A DNA stretch of 64,000 bases from Oceanospirillum sp048270425 (lineage in GTDB: Bacteria > Pseudomonadota > Gammaproteobacteria > Pseudomonadales > Halomonadaceae). A program made the translations under genes and the position numbers. Below, piece after piece: positions 17,842-27,062 of this stretch (the first letter of the stretch is position 1; each line of letters opens with the position of its first letter). The notes below the pieces were generated by a model, which was not told the DNA's origin, made no database searches, and saw only the letters and a list, made by a program, of their open reading frames with translations. Where the stretch lies: positions 186,001 through 250,000 of the forward strand of contig JBLWSY010000003.1 of assembly GCA_048270425.1 (NCBI GenBank). The letters are read 5' to 3'.

Positions 17842-18045
17842 TTATTTGAAAGCGCAACCTGTTTTGATGCCCATCATATTGAATATTTTTGCCGCTGGGC
17901 AGAAGCCGGTGAAGGCCGACTGGATCATGTTGGCACCAATAAATACCGTAAACCAAAAGAAGTTTGCGTGTACGTACTGGGTCAGAATCACACTCAGTAA
18001 AACCATAGAACCAGCAAAAACAAACATCAGACGATCAATATTCAT
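17842..18045 (-). CDS. Small inner-membrane DUF2892 (YgaP-type) protein
   Basis: 67 residues from the ATG at 18045 (MNIDRLMFVFAGSMVLLSV), with GGAGAG just upstream. The longer in-frame extension to 18159 lacks a ribosome-binding site. Two membrane helices (about residues 7-24 and 29-46) flank a short loop. The family signature GANMIQSAFTGFCPAAKIFN is present. DUF2892 proteins often accompany rhodanese or sulfur-handling genes, but none is adjacent here. Role unknown. Confidence 0.88.
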   Translation of the reverse strand: MNIDRLMFVFAGSMVLLSVILTQYVHANFFWFTVFIGANMIQSAFTGFCPAAKIFNMMGIKTGCAFK

Positions 18046-18192
18046 AACTCTCTCCAAAACATGCAGGTCAAAGGGCTGACCGATTGAAGGAGATAATATT
18101 AGAAAACACTTAAACAAAGAAATACCGCTTAATTCTAAATAGAATTTAGATATAACCAATAGAAATAAGCGGCCAACATAGGCTCAAAACAA

Positions 18193-19200
18193 TCAGTAAG
18201 GACGCTCTGCTATTACCACTGCACGCTTAGGCGCCGGGTAGCCTTCTGCTGTCTTTGTGGCATCGTTCGGATCGAGAAAATCCTGCAGGGATTGGTAAGT
18301 CATCCACTCGGTACTGCGCTGCTCCTCTGTCGTGGTGACCGACACATCCACCACCCGCACATTAACAAAGCCACACTTCTCCAGCCAAAGCACCAGCGCA
18401 TCCGGGCTTGGCAGATACCAGACGTTGTTCATCATGGCGTAGCGATCTTCCGGCACCAGCACAGTTTGCGCATCGCCATCTACCACCAGAGTTTCCAACA
18501 CCAGCTCACCACCGGGGCGCAGCGCCTCTTTCAGCTGGTAAAGGTGATCGATCGGTGAGCGGCGATGGTAAAGCACCCCCATGGAAAACACCGTATCGAA
18601 GTAATCGAGATTTGCCGGGACATCTTCAATACCCACCGGCAGGTGGAACACACGATTGCCATCAGCCAATCCCATCAGACGGCGCACCAGCTGAAATTGC
18701 ATGTGAAAGCGTGGGGATGGGTCGATACCCACCACAAAGCGGGCTCCGGCACCGGCCATACGCCAGCAGTGATAACCGCTGCCACAGCCAACATCCAGCA
18801 CACTGCGGTTATGCAGCGGGGCGATAAACTCCGCCAGACGATCCCATTTCCAGTCGGAATGCCATTCCGTGTCGATATAAGAACCGTGCAGCTCGAACGG
18901 CCCCTTGCGCCACGGCATCAGCTTTTTCAGCAGATTACGATATTTCGCCTGCATCGGCTGAGGCAGCTCAGGCTGCGTGCTAACCTGAACGGCGCTTTGC
19001 TCCAGATTGATTTCAACCTGATAGCCTTGCTCTGCCAGCATCTCTGCGGTATCAAATTTATCCACAACCCGCTGCCAACCCGGCAGATCTGAATAACGCT
19101 TAATATCCAACGCCTCTTCCAGCTGCTCAGGTACTTTTGCCAGCCACCGGGTGAGGCCTTCTTCAGCAAATTTTTGATACAGAGGTGCGTAATCCTGCAT
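18193..19200 (-). CDS. cmoB: tRNA U34 carboxymethyltransferase
   Basis: 335 residues. Transfers the carboxymethyl group of carboxy-SAM to 5-hydroxyuridine at the tRNA wobble position, making cmo5U. The Rossmann methyltransferase domain has LDVGCGSGYHCWRMAGAGA near residue 125, then FDTVFSMGVLYHRRSPIDHL and the C-terminal STEWMTYQSLQDFLDPND. These are CmoB signatures, distinguishing it from generic methyltransferases. It lies downstream of cmoA on the same strand with a gap of about 70 bases and is probably cotranscribed. Confidence 0.97.
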   Translation of the reverse strand: MQDYAPLYQKFAEEGLTRWLAKVPEQLEEALDIKRYSDLPGWQRVVDKFDTAEMLAEQGYQVEINLEQSAVQVSTQPELPQPMQAKYRNLLKKLMPWRKGPFELHGSYIDTEWHSDWKWDRLAEFIAPLHNRSVLDVGCGSGYHCWRMAGAGARFVVGIDPSPRFHMQFQLVRRLMGLADGNRVFHLPVGIEDVPANLDYFDTVFSMGVLYHRRSPIDHLYQLKEALRPGGELVLETLVVDGDAQTVLVPEDRYAMMNNVWYLPSPDALVLWLEKCGFVNVRVVDVSVTTTEEQRSTEWMTYQSLQDFLDPNDATKTAEGYPAPKRAVVIAERPY

Positions 19201-19271
19201 GGTGAAGCTCGCTTAAATCGGGTTGGAATAAAATTCAGGAACAATCAGATTGCTTTGTTTTTGAGTGATGA

Positions 19272-20021
19272 CTATCGGGCTTTTATCGCCAGCAAGGAGG
19301 CAAAATTCAGGTATTGAAACCAGACCGTACTCTGAGTAAACCCCGCATCGTTGAAACGCTGGTGATGGGTATCAAAGCTCTCAGCCTGCAGGAAGTTTTC
19401 CAGCGCCGCACGTTTCTGACTGATCTCCAGTTCGCTGTAGCCATTAGCGCGTTTGAAATCCAGATGCAGATCAAACAGGGTGTCCTGTTGCTCTGCTGAC
19501 TCGAAGCGCACTTTTTCCGACAGGATAATCACACCACCCGGTGCCAAACCTTCATGGATACGTTTCAGCAGGGGCAGGCGCTGCTCCATCGGTAAAAACT
19601 GAAAGGTGAAGTTCAGGATCACAACCGAGGCATTCTCAATCGGCGCTTCGCAGATATCAGCACATTCCAGATGCACACCATCTCGCTGCAGGTCAGAAAC
19701 TTCCTGTGACAGCACCTCTCGGCAGCGCTCAATCATGGCTTCCGAGTTATCCAGGCCGATAATCTCAAGACCCGGCTCCTGAATCTGATGCAGAACCGAC
19801 AGCATACTGGCCCCCAGAGAGCAGCCCAGATCATAGATCCGGGTACCCGGTTGCCAATAACGACGAGCAATCACGCCGGTCATACCGATCATATTGCTGT
19901 AACCCGGTACGGAGCGTTTGATCATATCCGGAAACACCTGCACCACCTTGTCATCAAATGAGAAGGTGGCAACCTTATCCAGAGGATTGGCGAAAATCGC
20001 GTCTTTTTGCTCTTTTTTCAC
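19272..20021 (-). CDS. cmoA: Carboxy-SAM synthase
   Basis: 249 residues from a GTG at 20021 (MKKEQKDAIFANPLDKVATF), close to E. coli CmoA (247). The frame stays open to 20183, but that part runs through a repeat element and is not family-like. It makes carboxy-S-adenosylmethionine from SAM and prephenate for CmoB. Signatures are RSVPGYSNMIGMTGVIARRY, YDLGCSLGASMLSVL, VILNFTFQFLPMEQR and DFKRANGYSELEISQKR. Adjacent to cmoB, its partner enzyme. Confidence 0.95.
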   Translation of the reverse strand: MKKEQKDAIFANPLDKVATFSFDDKVVQVFPDMIKRSVPGYSNMIGMTGVIARRYWQPGTRIYDLGCSLGASMLSVLHQIQEPGLEIIGLDNSEAMIERCREVLSQEVSDLQRDGVHLECADICEAPIENASVVILNFTFQFLPMEQRLPLLKRIHEGLAPGGVIILSEKVRFESAEQQDTLFDLHLDFKRANGYSELEISQKRAALENFLQAESFDTHHQRFNDAGFTQSTVWFQYLNFASLLAIKAR

Positions 20022-20085
20022 GGAAGGATCTCTTGTTAACAGCCCATTTTGCAAAGTCCTGTCAGCGCGCAATAAAGCTCTGGGC

Positions 20086-20221
20086 GTAGGTCGGAAAAGC
20101 CGAAGGCGCCTTCCGACATTCAAGTTGTATAAACAGCCAAGTTGTATAAACAGCAACGTCGGATGACGCGCCATAAAGATCACGCATGCATGAGGTCTAC
20201 AGAGGCGCTTATCCGACCTAC
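20086..20221. repeat. REP/BIME-like palindromic element with a 17-bp tandem repeat
   Basis: Outer ends gtaggtcgga (20086-20095) and tccgacctac (20212-20221) are perfect inverted repeats. Inside are two stem-loop units, gtcggaa/ttccgac (20090-20096 and 20111-20117) and gtcggat/atccgac (20158-20164 and 20211-20217). Between them caagttgtataaacagc occurs twice in perfect tandem (20121-20137, 20138-20154). The gtaggtcgga core is typical of dispersed REP-type elements in Gammaproteobacteria. It lies between rsmC and cmoA, in the cmoA leader. Confidence 0.7.
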
Positions 20222-20237
20222 AGGAAACCTCATCCTG

Positions 20238-21380
20238 TCAGATCTTCGCTGACCAGATGCAGAACTTACCGGTTTCTGCGATACGCTCGCAGTGACCAAA
20301 AGTAGCTTCAATAATATCCGGGTATTTCAGGAAACGGTTGGCAACAATACGCAGCTCACCGCTTCGCTTAAGATGTTTTTTCGCCTGACGGATAAAACGA
20401 TCCGCCAGATCGTAATCTGTTTTTTGACCGGTGTGGAAAGGCGGATTCGAAATGATCAGGTCGAAACGTTCTGTGACATCGCTCCACATATCAGAAGCAA
20501 AAACCTCACCTTCAAGGTCATTTGCTTTTAGACTCCGGCGGGTTGCCTCCAGCGCCATCGCATTAACATCACAGAAGGTGACCTCCAGTTCGGGATCACG
20601 CTTGAGCAGGCTTAAACCGATCACACCGGTTCCACAGCCCATATCCAGCACTCTGCGATTACGCACTTTGGATGGCTTGATACGGGGCATATTCTGCAGC
20701 ATCAGAGCCGTGCCTTCATCCAGGCGGCCATGACTGAACACGCCGGGCAGACTGATCAGCCGCAGATCTGACAACGCTTTCGGGAAGGCATCATTTTCAG
20801 GCAGATTCCAATACAGCTCCCAAGGATCAGGATTAAAGCTGTACTCGGCATCAGGCTGATTTACCGAGCCCAACTCCAACTTTAGCAGAGTGCTCTTTTT
20901 AGCCTTGTCGGCCTTATTCAGACTGAAACCACCTTGCGGCCAGGCTGCTTCCGCTGCAGCTTTAATCAGCTTATCTGCTGACTTAATCCCACCGTTGTTC
21001 TCTCCCACCAGCCAGAAACGACCGCCTGATTTCAGCAAAGGCAGCAGCTGAGCAATCAGGTAACGCGCCTGCTCTTTGGCTTTTGGCATAAAGAGAATAA
21101 TGTTGTCGTATCCATTAAGAAGCCCAGTATCGTTATCCTGACTAAGGTAAGCCTGAAAGAACGGTAAAAAGCGGGATTCCCGCTGGGAAAAATCAGCCAT
21201 CGACTGATAGCTTCTCCAGTCATCCGTCAGCAGGTGAAGCGCTTCAACATCATTGCTTAGCAATGGCTGAATGAAATTACTTATACCCTCGGTTACCGGC
21301 AAATGAGCCAACAAAACCTGCCCTATAATTGACGACTGGTTGCGCAGTAAGAGTTCTGCGGCTGGAGATAAAGCGCTCAT
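20238..21380 (-). CDS. rsmC: 16S rRNA (guanine-1207-N2)-methyltransferase
   Basis: 380 residues with the two-domain RsmC layout. The degenerate N-terminal methyltransferase-like domain (about 1-190) helps RNA binding. The C-terminal catalytic domain has RVLDMGCGTGVIGLSLLKR near residue 243 and the N2-guanine signature NPPFHTG near 310. It modifies G1207 of 16S rRNA using SAM. It belongs to a run of four methyltransferase-type genes on this strand. No terminator is visible between it and cmoA, only the repeat element. Confidence 0.95.
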   Translation of the reverse strand: MSALSPAAELLLRNQSSIIGQVLLAHLPVTEGISNFIQPLLSNDVEALHLLTDDWRSYQSMADFSQRESRFLPFFQAYLSQDNDTGLLNGYDNIILFMPKAKEQARYLIAQLLPLLKSGGRFWLVGENNGGIKSADKLIKAAAEAAWPQGGFSLNKADKAKKSTLLKLELGSVNQPDAEYSFNPDPWELYWNLPENDAFPKALSDLRLISLPGVFSHGRLDEGTALMLQNMPRIKPSKVRNRRVLDMGCGTGVIGLSLLKRDPELEVTFCDVNAMALEATRRSLKANDLEGEVFASDMWSDVTERFDLIISNPPFHTGQKTDYDLADRFIRQAKKHLKRSGELRIVANRFLKYPDIIEATFGHCERIAETGKFCIWSAKI

Positions 21381-21483
21381 AGTGTTTTACCGGTGTAGAA
21401 GGTTATAAAAATCGTGAAAGATAACGCCGGGGTATTCTACCGCCAATCAGTATCTGAGGTGAAAAATCTGATCATTTCGATGA

Positions 21484-22320
21484 TTAAGGCTTTTTGGCAA
21501 TAACATGAATGTAGCGCCCCATTCGCCAGTATGGCTCCTGATGGCAATAACGCCATTCCAGCTCTAACAGTTTCTCAAGATCACTGTCTGAAGGATGTTT
21601 GTCTCTCAGGTAATCGGTAAACACCCGAATACCGGCAACAGAAATAATCTCCAAACCCTGTTGCTTCAAGCCTTCAATAACCTGTTCCGGTTTCTGCGGA
21701 CTGATCGGGGTTAAACGCAAGCGCTGCCCCGTGCCATCCAGAGTATCCCGCAACGCTTTGTCATAGTTACCCTTGACGATATTACTGAAACGAAGACCAT
21801 CTTCATTAAAGAACATCAGCGAGAGCCAGCCAGCATCTTTCATCTGGCGTGTGATAACCGGCAAAGCATCCATCGGCTTATGCAGCCATTCCAGTACCGC
21901 ATGACAAACAACGAGCTCAGCCGGAGGTAATTTATCCGGCAGGTCCTGCAATCGATAGCTAAAACTCTCTACCGGATAAACATACTGATCTGACTGCTGA
22001 CGAAACAATGATTCCGCTTCAGCCCGCATATCATCAGCAGGTTCGGTAAAAATGACTTTATGCCCTCGGCTGGCAAACCAGTCACTCATCTGACCTAGAC
22101 CGCCACCGATATCCAACACGTCAACGCTTTGCTGATCCGAAATAAATGGAATCTGTTGAAAATCCCGGGACAAAAGCTCCTGTCGCAGCCACCCCTTGTT
22201 GGTGCCATAAACGTTATTGCGGAACTTTTCTGCCAGGCCATCAAAAATTTTATCGGTCTGAATTTTAGCGCGCGGTGCAGCCAAGGCTGTATCCTCTGGA
22301 GTAACCGGTAATACCGGCAT
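21484..22320 (-). CDS. cmoM: tRNA 5-carboxymethoxyuridine methyltransferase
   Basis: 278 residues from the ATG at 22320 (MPVLPVTPED). The frame extends to 22515, but that crosses the porin terminator and is not family-like. It methylates the carboxyl of cmo5U34 to mcmo5U34 with SAM. The signatures fit CmoM/SmtA: IFDGLAEKFRNNVYGTNKG, VDVLDIGGGLGQMSDW, VVCHAVLEWLHKP, FNEDGLRFSNIVKGNYD, IRVFTDYLRDK and ELEWRYCHQEPYWRMGRYIH. The start codon has no strong ribosome-binding site, so the exact N-terminus is uncertain by some residues. Confidence 0.93.
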   Translation of the reverse strand: MPVLPVTPEDTALAAPRAKIQTDKIFDGLAEKFRNNVYGTNKGWLRQELLSRDFQQIPFISDQQSVDVLDIGGGLGQMSDWFASRGHKVIFTEPADDMRAEAESLFRQQSDQYVYPVESFSYRLQDLPDKLPPAELVVCHAVLEWLHKPMDALPVITRQMKDAGWLSLMFFNEDGLRFSNIVKGNYDKALRDTLDGTGQRLRLTPISPQKPEQVIEGLKQQGLEIISVAGIRVFTDYLRDKHPSDSDLEKLLELEWRYCHQEPYWRMGRYIHVIAKKP

Positions 22321-22418
22321 AGCAGGTAAACCGTAAAGCAGCGGATAGTAAAGGATTTGAGCAAGAGGATAAAGACCAGAGTCTTTACGACGTGGCCGTC
22401 GGATAAAAATCCATGCAT

Positions 22419-22444
22419 AAAAAAACCAGCCCGAAGGCTGGTTT
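22419..22444 (-). terminator. Porin gene terminator
   Basis: Arms aaaccagcc (22423-22431) and ggctggttt (22436-22444). The loop reads TTCG on the minus strand, and a T run follows. Positioned 31 bases past the porin stop. Confidence 0.9.
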
Positions 22445-22474
22445 CTTATAGAGCTTAGTATCTTAATCTTTCGA

Positions 22475-23365
22475 TTAGAACACCAGAACAGCACCCAGAG
22501 CAGTGCTCTTAGCATCGTTCAGCTCTTCGTCGTCACCAGAAACAACTTCTGCGTAAACGTACATGGACTCACCCAGGTTGTAGTTAGCACCTGCAGTGGT
22601 ACGAGAACCGTCTACATCACCAGTGTCGAACATAGAAACGATCGCGTATACGCTACCCATACCATAGTTGAAAGCACCAGAAGCAGAGATAACGCTATCG
22701 ATATCGTCCTGAGTTTCAAAAGCAGCACCAACAGACAGAGCATTCATGTCCATAGTTGCAGCTACGCCCATTGCAGACTTGTAAGTATCAAAGGCAGCAG
22801 CAACAGAAACACCCTGAGCTACAGCAGCTTTAACACCAACCTGCATAGCGTTGTCCAGGTCGCCATCAGTGTCGCCACGAGATTCTTCAGTACCGTTCAT
22901 GTTTACAGAAGCACGAACTTCGAAACCACCGAAATCGTTAGAGTACTGAACCTGCTGGATTTCACGGTTGTCACCGGCGAACGCTGAGAACTCACCGCCT
23001 TTGTATTCTTCACCGAAGATAGCATCAGAGATCAGGTCATCAGCAACAGTGTCCATAGAACCAACACGAACAGTACCGAAACCGCCTTTCACACCCAGGT
23101 AAGCCTGGTCACCAGTGAATGGAGAGTTGTCGCCTTTAGTACCAGCAGCGTTAACATCCATTTCAATTTTGTAGATACCGGTCAGACCGTTATCCAGAGC
23201 AGTTTCGCCTTTGATACCGAAAGTAGAACCGTTATCTGCAGCAGTGTTGTCATTTTCAACATCTACAACAACCTGGATGTTACCGTAAACAACAGGAGCA
23301 GCTTGTGCAGCTACAGAGAAGCTCATAGCACCAGCAATAGCGGTAGCAATCAGAGTCTTTTTCAT
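22475..23365 (-). CDS. Gram-negative outer-membrane porin
   Basis: 296 residues with a clear signal peptide (MKKTLIATAIAGAMSFSVAAQA, cut after AQA). The mature part is an acidic, alternating beta-barrel sequence beginning APVVYGNIQVVVD and ending in the BAM signal LGAVLVF with terminal Phe. FGIKGETALDNGLTGIYKIE and AYLGVKGGFGTVRVGSMDT are the usual porin strand and turn motifs; the latter precedes the constriction loop 3. GAAAGGAAA precedes the ATG. It has its own terminator and a long upstream region, and is probably strongly expressed. Substrate range unknown. Confidence 0.93.
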   Translation of the reverse strand: MKKTLIATAIAGAMSFSVAAQAAPVVYGNIQVVVDVENDNTAADNGSTFGIKGETALDNGLTGIYKIEMDVNAAGTKGDNSPFTGDQAYLGVKGGFGTVRVGSMDTVADDLISDAIFGEEYKGGEFSAFAGDNREIQQVQYSNDFGGFEVRASVNMNGTEESRGDTDGDLDNAMQVGVKAAVAQGVSVAAAFDTYKSAMGVAATMDMNALSVGAAFETQDDIDSVISASGAFNYGMGSVYAIVSMFDTGDVDGSRTTAGANYNLGESMYVYAEVVSGDDEELNDAKSTALGAVLVF

Positions 23366-23452
23366 TTGATAATTTCCTTTCTCTACTCAATCGCTCTGCA
23401 TAAATGCAGAAGTTTTCGGTGTGCTGACCAAATAAATGAAAATTTAGCCAAT

Positions 23453-23467
23453 CAATAACCGTTATTG
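23453..23467. promoter_or_regulatory. Perfect palindrome upstream of the porin gene (possible operator)
   Basis: caataac-c-gttattg is a perfect 15-base inverted repeat about 90 bases before the porin ATG, within the 324-base gap between recJ and the porin gene. A dyad of this size upstream of a regulated porin suggests a regulator site. I cannot name the regulator. The rest of the gap shows no gene. Confidence 0.4.
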
Positions 23468-23689
23468 TTTCAATCGCAGGAGCTACTTTAAACATCCTGC
23501 GGCCGCATGGCAATAGTCAGATTCGCCCTTTTTTTAACGAATATCTTTGGTTTTGATCTGCATTAACCATTGATAACTCATTGTTACGGCTCAAACGTTC
23601 GGCAACATTAGACTATGTTTTTGACAATTTGGTGACAGACCGCACATATGACGGGATAAAAAGGCTCTTTATGACGCCATCAAAGAATG

Positions 23690-25468
23690 TCATTCGGTCT
23701 GTTTTTTTGCGTATTCAATCAGAAGCTGGATGGATCGTTTTCCTCTGAACTCATTTAAATCCAGCTGAAAAGCCGCTTCAACAGCATCCCCCTCAGTGAA
23801 GTCGACGCGCTGATCTCCGGCAAGCGCCTTGAACCAGATCCCTTTAACGGCAAGGGTTCTTTCAGGGTTGCTCAGTAAAATCTGAAGATGGCTTTGGTCT
23901 GCTCCGACCACTCTTAGCTGCTCAACCAAAAAGGAGCCGGAAAAGCAGGGTTGTTCAAACTCTCGCCCGAAAGGTTGCAAGTTCTGTAAAATCGCCCAGC
24001 TTTCTTCATTAATATCTTCGACCTGTAACCTAGTGTCTATTTTTACTACAGGTTGTAAAAGCTGTCCGTTAAGGCTTTCAGAAACAGCTTTATTGAAGCT
24101 TTTAACAAAACCGTCCAGTGAAACTTTGTTCAACGTCAGCCCTGCCGCACCGCTATGCCCGCCGAATTTAACCAATAAATCCTGATCTGAATCATGAACC
24201 TGCTGCAGAATATCTCTGATGTGGATGCCATCAACACTTCTTGCTGAGCCTGAAAGATGTTCAGGATTCAATGCCGGACACATCACAACACATGGCTTAC
24301 CGGTCTTTTGGGTAATTCTGGAAGCAACAATTCCCTGAACGCCGGCATGTCCATTTTCAAGAAAAACGGATAGCCCCTGATATTTTTGTTCCAGCTGAGG
24401 CTGAATCAGGCGAAATGCTTCCTGCACCATCTCCTGCTCGATCGCTTTTCGATCTTCGTTATCCTGATCCAGAATCGCAAGATAATGTTCCGCCTGATGA
24501 TCCGTACTGGCCATCATGTAATGCAAAGCGGCGTAAGGGTCATCTAAACGGCCCCGGGCATTAATTCGTGGCCCCAACTGAAATCCTAGAGTGCCTGCAT
24601 CGAAGAATTCGTTTTCTTTGCGCAACAGCTTACGTATGGCACGCCAGCAGGGCAGGTCAAATCGATTGATCAGGCTCAAACCGGTATGTACTACAGCTCG
24701 ATTGACGGCACTTTCACCCAGAGATACGCAGTCTGCCACGGTGCCCAATGCAACATAGCTCAACAGAAACCCCAATTTTGGCGAAGTTTCAGGTAGGTAT
24801 TGCTGCCTGATCAACTCCTCGCGAACCCGCGCCATAACCAGCCAGCTCACCATACAACCGGCAATAGTGGCATCAGGATAAGCACAATCATGTTGCGTTG
24901 GATTAACCACTGCATAGGCAGAAACCGGTGCTCCCTCTTCGGGTAACGCGTGATGATCCGTTACGACAACATCGATCCCCGCCTGCTTCAGCAACTCAAG
25001 CCGGGCTTCATCACTGGAACCGCAATCAGCAGTAATAATCACATCCGGTAAAGGAGTCTGATCAAGAATACGGCTGATCAAACCTGCACTAACACCATAG
25101 CCATCATTTATGCGGTGACCGATCAGGCTATGAATTCTGTCGGGTTGAACGCCAAACAACTCGGTCAGCGCACGATAAATAACGACATGAGAGGTAATAC
25201 CATCCACGTCATAGTCGGTCAGTACACCAATTCGCTCGCCACCGATAATTGCCTGACTGATTCGATCAGCAGCCTTAGAGCAATCCTTCAACAAGCCCGG
25301 CTTAGGAATATATTTCAGTCCCGGACGGATAATCCCTTCAAGATGACAGTTTTCATCTTTAATCCGGCCAGCTAAAACCCTCGCCAGCAGAGGATGCAAG
25401 CCGAGATGCTCAGCTTGCTTCATAACTTGCGGGTTAAGGGTTCGCATTTGAAAAACAGGCTGCAGCAT
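23690..25468 (-). CDS. recJ: Single-stranded-DNA-specific exonuclease RecJ
   Basis: 592 residues (E. coli 577). A 5'-3' ssDNA exonuclease used in recombination and mismatch repair. DHH-superfamily motifs appear in order: DYDVDGITSHVVIYRAL (near 82), ITADCGSSDE, VVTDHHALPEEG, then SYVALGTVADCVSLG and LGPRINARGRLDDP. The DHHA1 region has KFGGHSGAAGLTL near 445, followed by the C-terminal OB domain. GGAAG precedes the ATG. The order recJ-thrC-hom-dsbC-xerD is a known gammaproteobacterial arrangement. Confidence 0.97.
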   Translation of the reverse strand: MLQPVFQMRTLNPQVMKQAEHLGLHPLLARVLAGRIKDENCHLEGIIRPGLKYIPKPGLLKDCSKAADRISQAIIGGERIGVLTDYDVDGITSHVVIYRALTELFGVQPDRIHSLIGHRINDGYGVSAGLISRILDQTPLPDVIITADCGSSDEARLELLKQAGIDVVVTDHHALPEEGAPVSAYAVVNPTQHDCAYPDATIAGCMVSWLVMARVREELIRQQYLPETSPKLGFLLSYVALGTVADCVSLGESAVNRAVVHTGLSLINRFDLPCWRAIRKLLRKENEFFDAGTLGFQLGPRINARGRLDDPYAALHYMMASTDHQAEHYLAILDQDNEDRKAIEQEMVQEAFRLIQPQLEQKYQGLSVFLENGHAGVQGIVASRITQKTGKPCVVMCPALNPEHLSGSARSVDGIHIRDILQQVHDSDQDLLVKFGGHSGAAGLTLNKVSLDGFVKSFNKAVSESLNGQLLQPVVKIDTRLQVEDINEESWAILQNLQPFGREFEQPCFSGSFLVEQLRVVGADQSHLQILLSNPERTLAVKGIWFKALAGDQRVDFTEGDAVEAAFQLDLNEFRGKRSIQLLIEYAKKQTE

Positions 25469-25490
25469 AAGTCTTCCTGAAAATCAGCAG

Positions 25491-25520
25491 AAACAAACAG
25501 GGGAGCCTAAGCTCCCCTGT
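25491..25520 (-). terminator. Terminator of thrC
   Basis: Perfect arms acaggggagc (25497-25506) and gctcccctgt (25511-25520) with loop ctaa. On the minus strand TTGTTT follows. It separates thrC from recJ. Confidence 0.75.
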
Positions 25521-25547
25521 CAGAAAAATACGCAGAAACCAGTTGGC

Positions 25548-26939
25548 TTAGCGCTTATTCTCAACCACAAACTTCTGAATGGTTTCAGCATCTGCAGGCA
25601 GTACTGAGAAACGCTCTTCACGCTCCAGCAGGTCCGCCATATGTGGTGGCAGAGGCGCCCCCTCAAAACCAGCCTTAACAATGGCATCTTCAAACTTAGC
25701 CGGATGCGCGGTTGCCAGGGTGATCATAGGCACAGACTTGTCGCGGTTGCAGGTTTCTGCCGCGCGGTAGCCGGTTGCAGTGTGGGGATCCAGCAGTTCA
25801 CCGGTGCGTTCAAAGGCTTCTTTGATCACCTCGATGGTGGTTTCATCATCAACGCTAAGGCTGTCGAACAGTTCACGGGCTTTATCCCAACGGGCCTGTT
25901 CGATCTGAACCGGTTCGTTGTTGAAGCGTTTCAGCAGATCTTCCACTGCCGCGCCATCGTTGTCATACAGATCAAACAGCAGACGCTCAAAGTTGCTGGA
26001 TACGACGATATCCATACTTGGTGATAGGGTGTGCAGTAACGGCTGTTTGCTGAAGTCATTTTTGCTGATCACACGGTGCAGGATGTCGTTAGCATTAGTT
26101 GCCACAACAAACTGGTTCACCGGCAGGCCCATTTTGTAAGCGATATAACCGGCAAAAACATCACCGAAGTTAGCCGATGGTACACTGAAAGAGACCTTAC
26201 GGTGCGGTGCGCCAACTGCCACAGCGGAAACAAAGTAGTACACCACCTGAGCCATAATGCGCGCCCAGTTAATGGAATTCACCGCTACCAGACGGGTATT
26301 ACCACCAAGGAAACCCTGATTGTTGAAGCTGTCTTTAACAATCGCCTGACAGTCATCGAAATTACCTTCAACGGCGATGTTAAAGACGTTATCTGCCAGT
26401 ACTGTGGTCATCTGACGACGCTGTACTTCGGATACACGGTTATATGGGTGCAGAATAAAGATATCCACATGCTCACAAGGCTTGCAGCCTTCGATGGCGG
26501 CAGAACCGGTATCACCGGACGTCGCACCCATGATTACCGCATGTTCGTTACGCTTGCCCAGGAAATGATCCAGCAGACGACCCAGCATCTGCAGGGCTAC
26601 GTCTTTAAACGCCAGCGTCGGGCCGTGGAACAGCTCCAGCAGGTAGTGGTTGCTATCCAGCTGTTTCAGCGGAGTTACCGCATCATGCTTGAAGGTACCG
26701 TAGGTATCTTCAATCATGGCTTTCAGCGTGTCAGCAGGAATCTCATCACCGATAAAGGCATGCATCACTTTATAAGCGATTTCGGTGTAAGACAAACCAG
26801 CCCAGGAAGCGATCTCTTCAGCGGAGAACTGAGGAATCTCTTCAGGCACATACAGGCCACCATCGCTGGCCAGGCCGGTCAGAACAACATCTTCAAAGTT
26901 AAGAGCGGGCGCTTTGCCACGGGTACTGATATAACGCAC
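25548..26939 (-). CDS. thrC: Threonine synthase
   Basis: 463 residues; start is GTG at 26939 with a weak GAGA site. A PLP enzyme converting O-phosphohomoserine to threonine. The PLP lysine lies in GPTLAFKDVALQ near residue 112. The SGDTGSAAIEG phosphate-binding loop and VAVNSINWARIMAQ are also present. The length and the N-terminal MRYISTRGKAPALNFEDV fit the proteobacterial long form. It is downstream of hom, so the pair forms the threonine branch; thrB is not between them. Confidence 0.97.
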   Translation of the reverse strand: MRYISTRGKAPALNFEDVVLTGLASDGGLYVPEEIPQFSAEEIASWAGLSYTEIAYKVMHAFIGDEIPADTLKAMIEDTYGTFKHDAVTPLKQLDSNHYLLELFHGPTLAFKDVALQMLGRLLDHFLGKRNEHAVIMGATSGDTGSAAIEGCKPCEHVDIFILHPYNRVSEVQRRQMTTVLADNVFNIAVEGNFDDCQAIVKDSFNNQGFLGGNTRLVAVNSINWARIMAQVVYYFVSAVAVGAPHRKVSFSVPSANFGDVFAGYIAYKMGLPVNQFVVATNANDILHRVISKNDFSKQPLLHTLSPSMDIVVSSNFERLLFDLYDNDGAAVEDLLKRFNNEPVQIEQARWDKARELFDSLSVDDETTIEVIKEAFERTGELLDPHTATGYRAAETCNRDKSVPMITLATAHPAKFEDAIVKAGFEGAPLPPHMADLLEREERFSVLPADAETIQKFVVENKR

Positions 26940-27062
26940 GGTGTGATTCTCGTATTCAGGTTTATAACGGCCCGATAGGGTACGGGACGATTATTATCCG
27001 ACGGCTGGGTTAACCGCCGGACTTTTCAGTTCTGTTGCTTAACAAGGGTAAGCAACCGGATA

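Noticed and set aside
22321..22515. N-terminal extension of cmoM
   Set aside because: It crosses the porin terminator (22419-22444) and is unlike the CmoM family; the ATG at 22320 is used instead.
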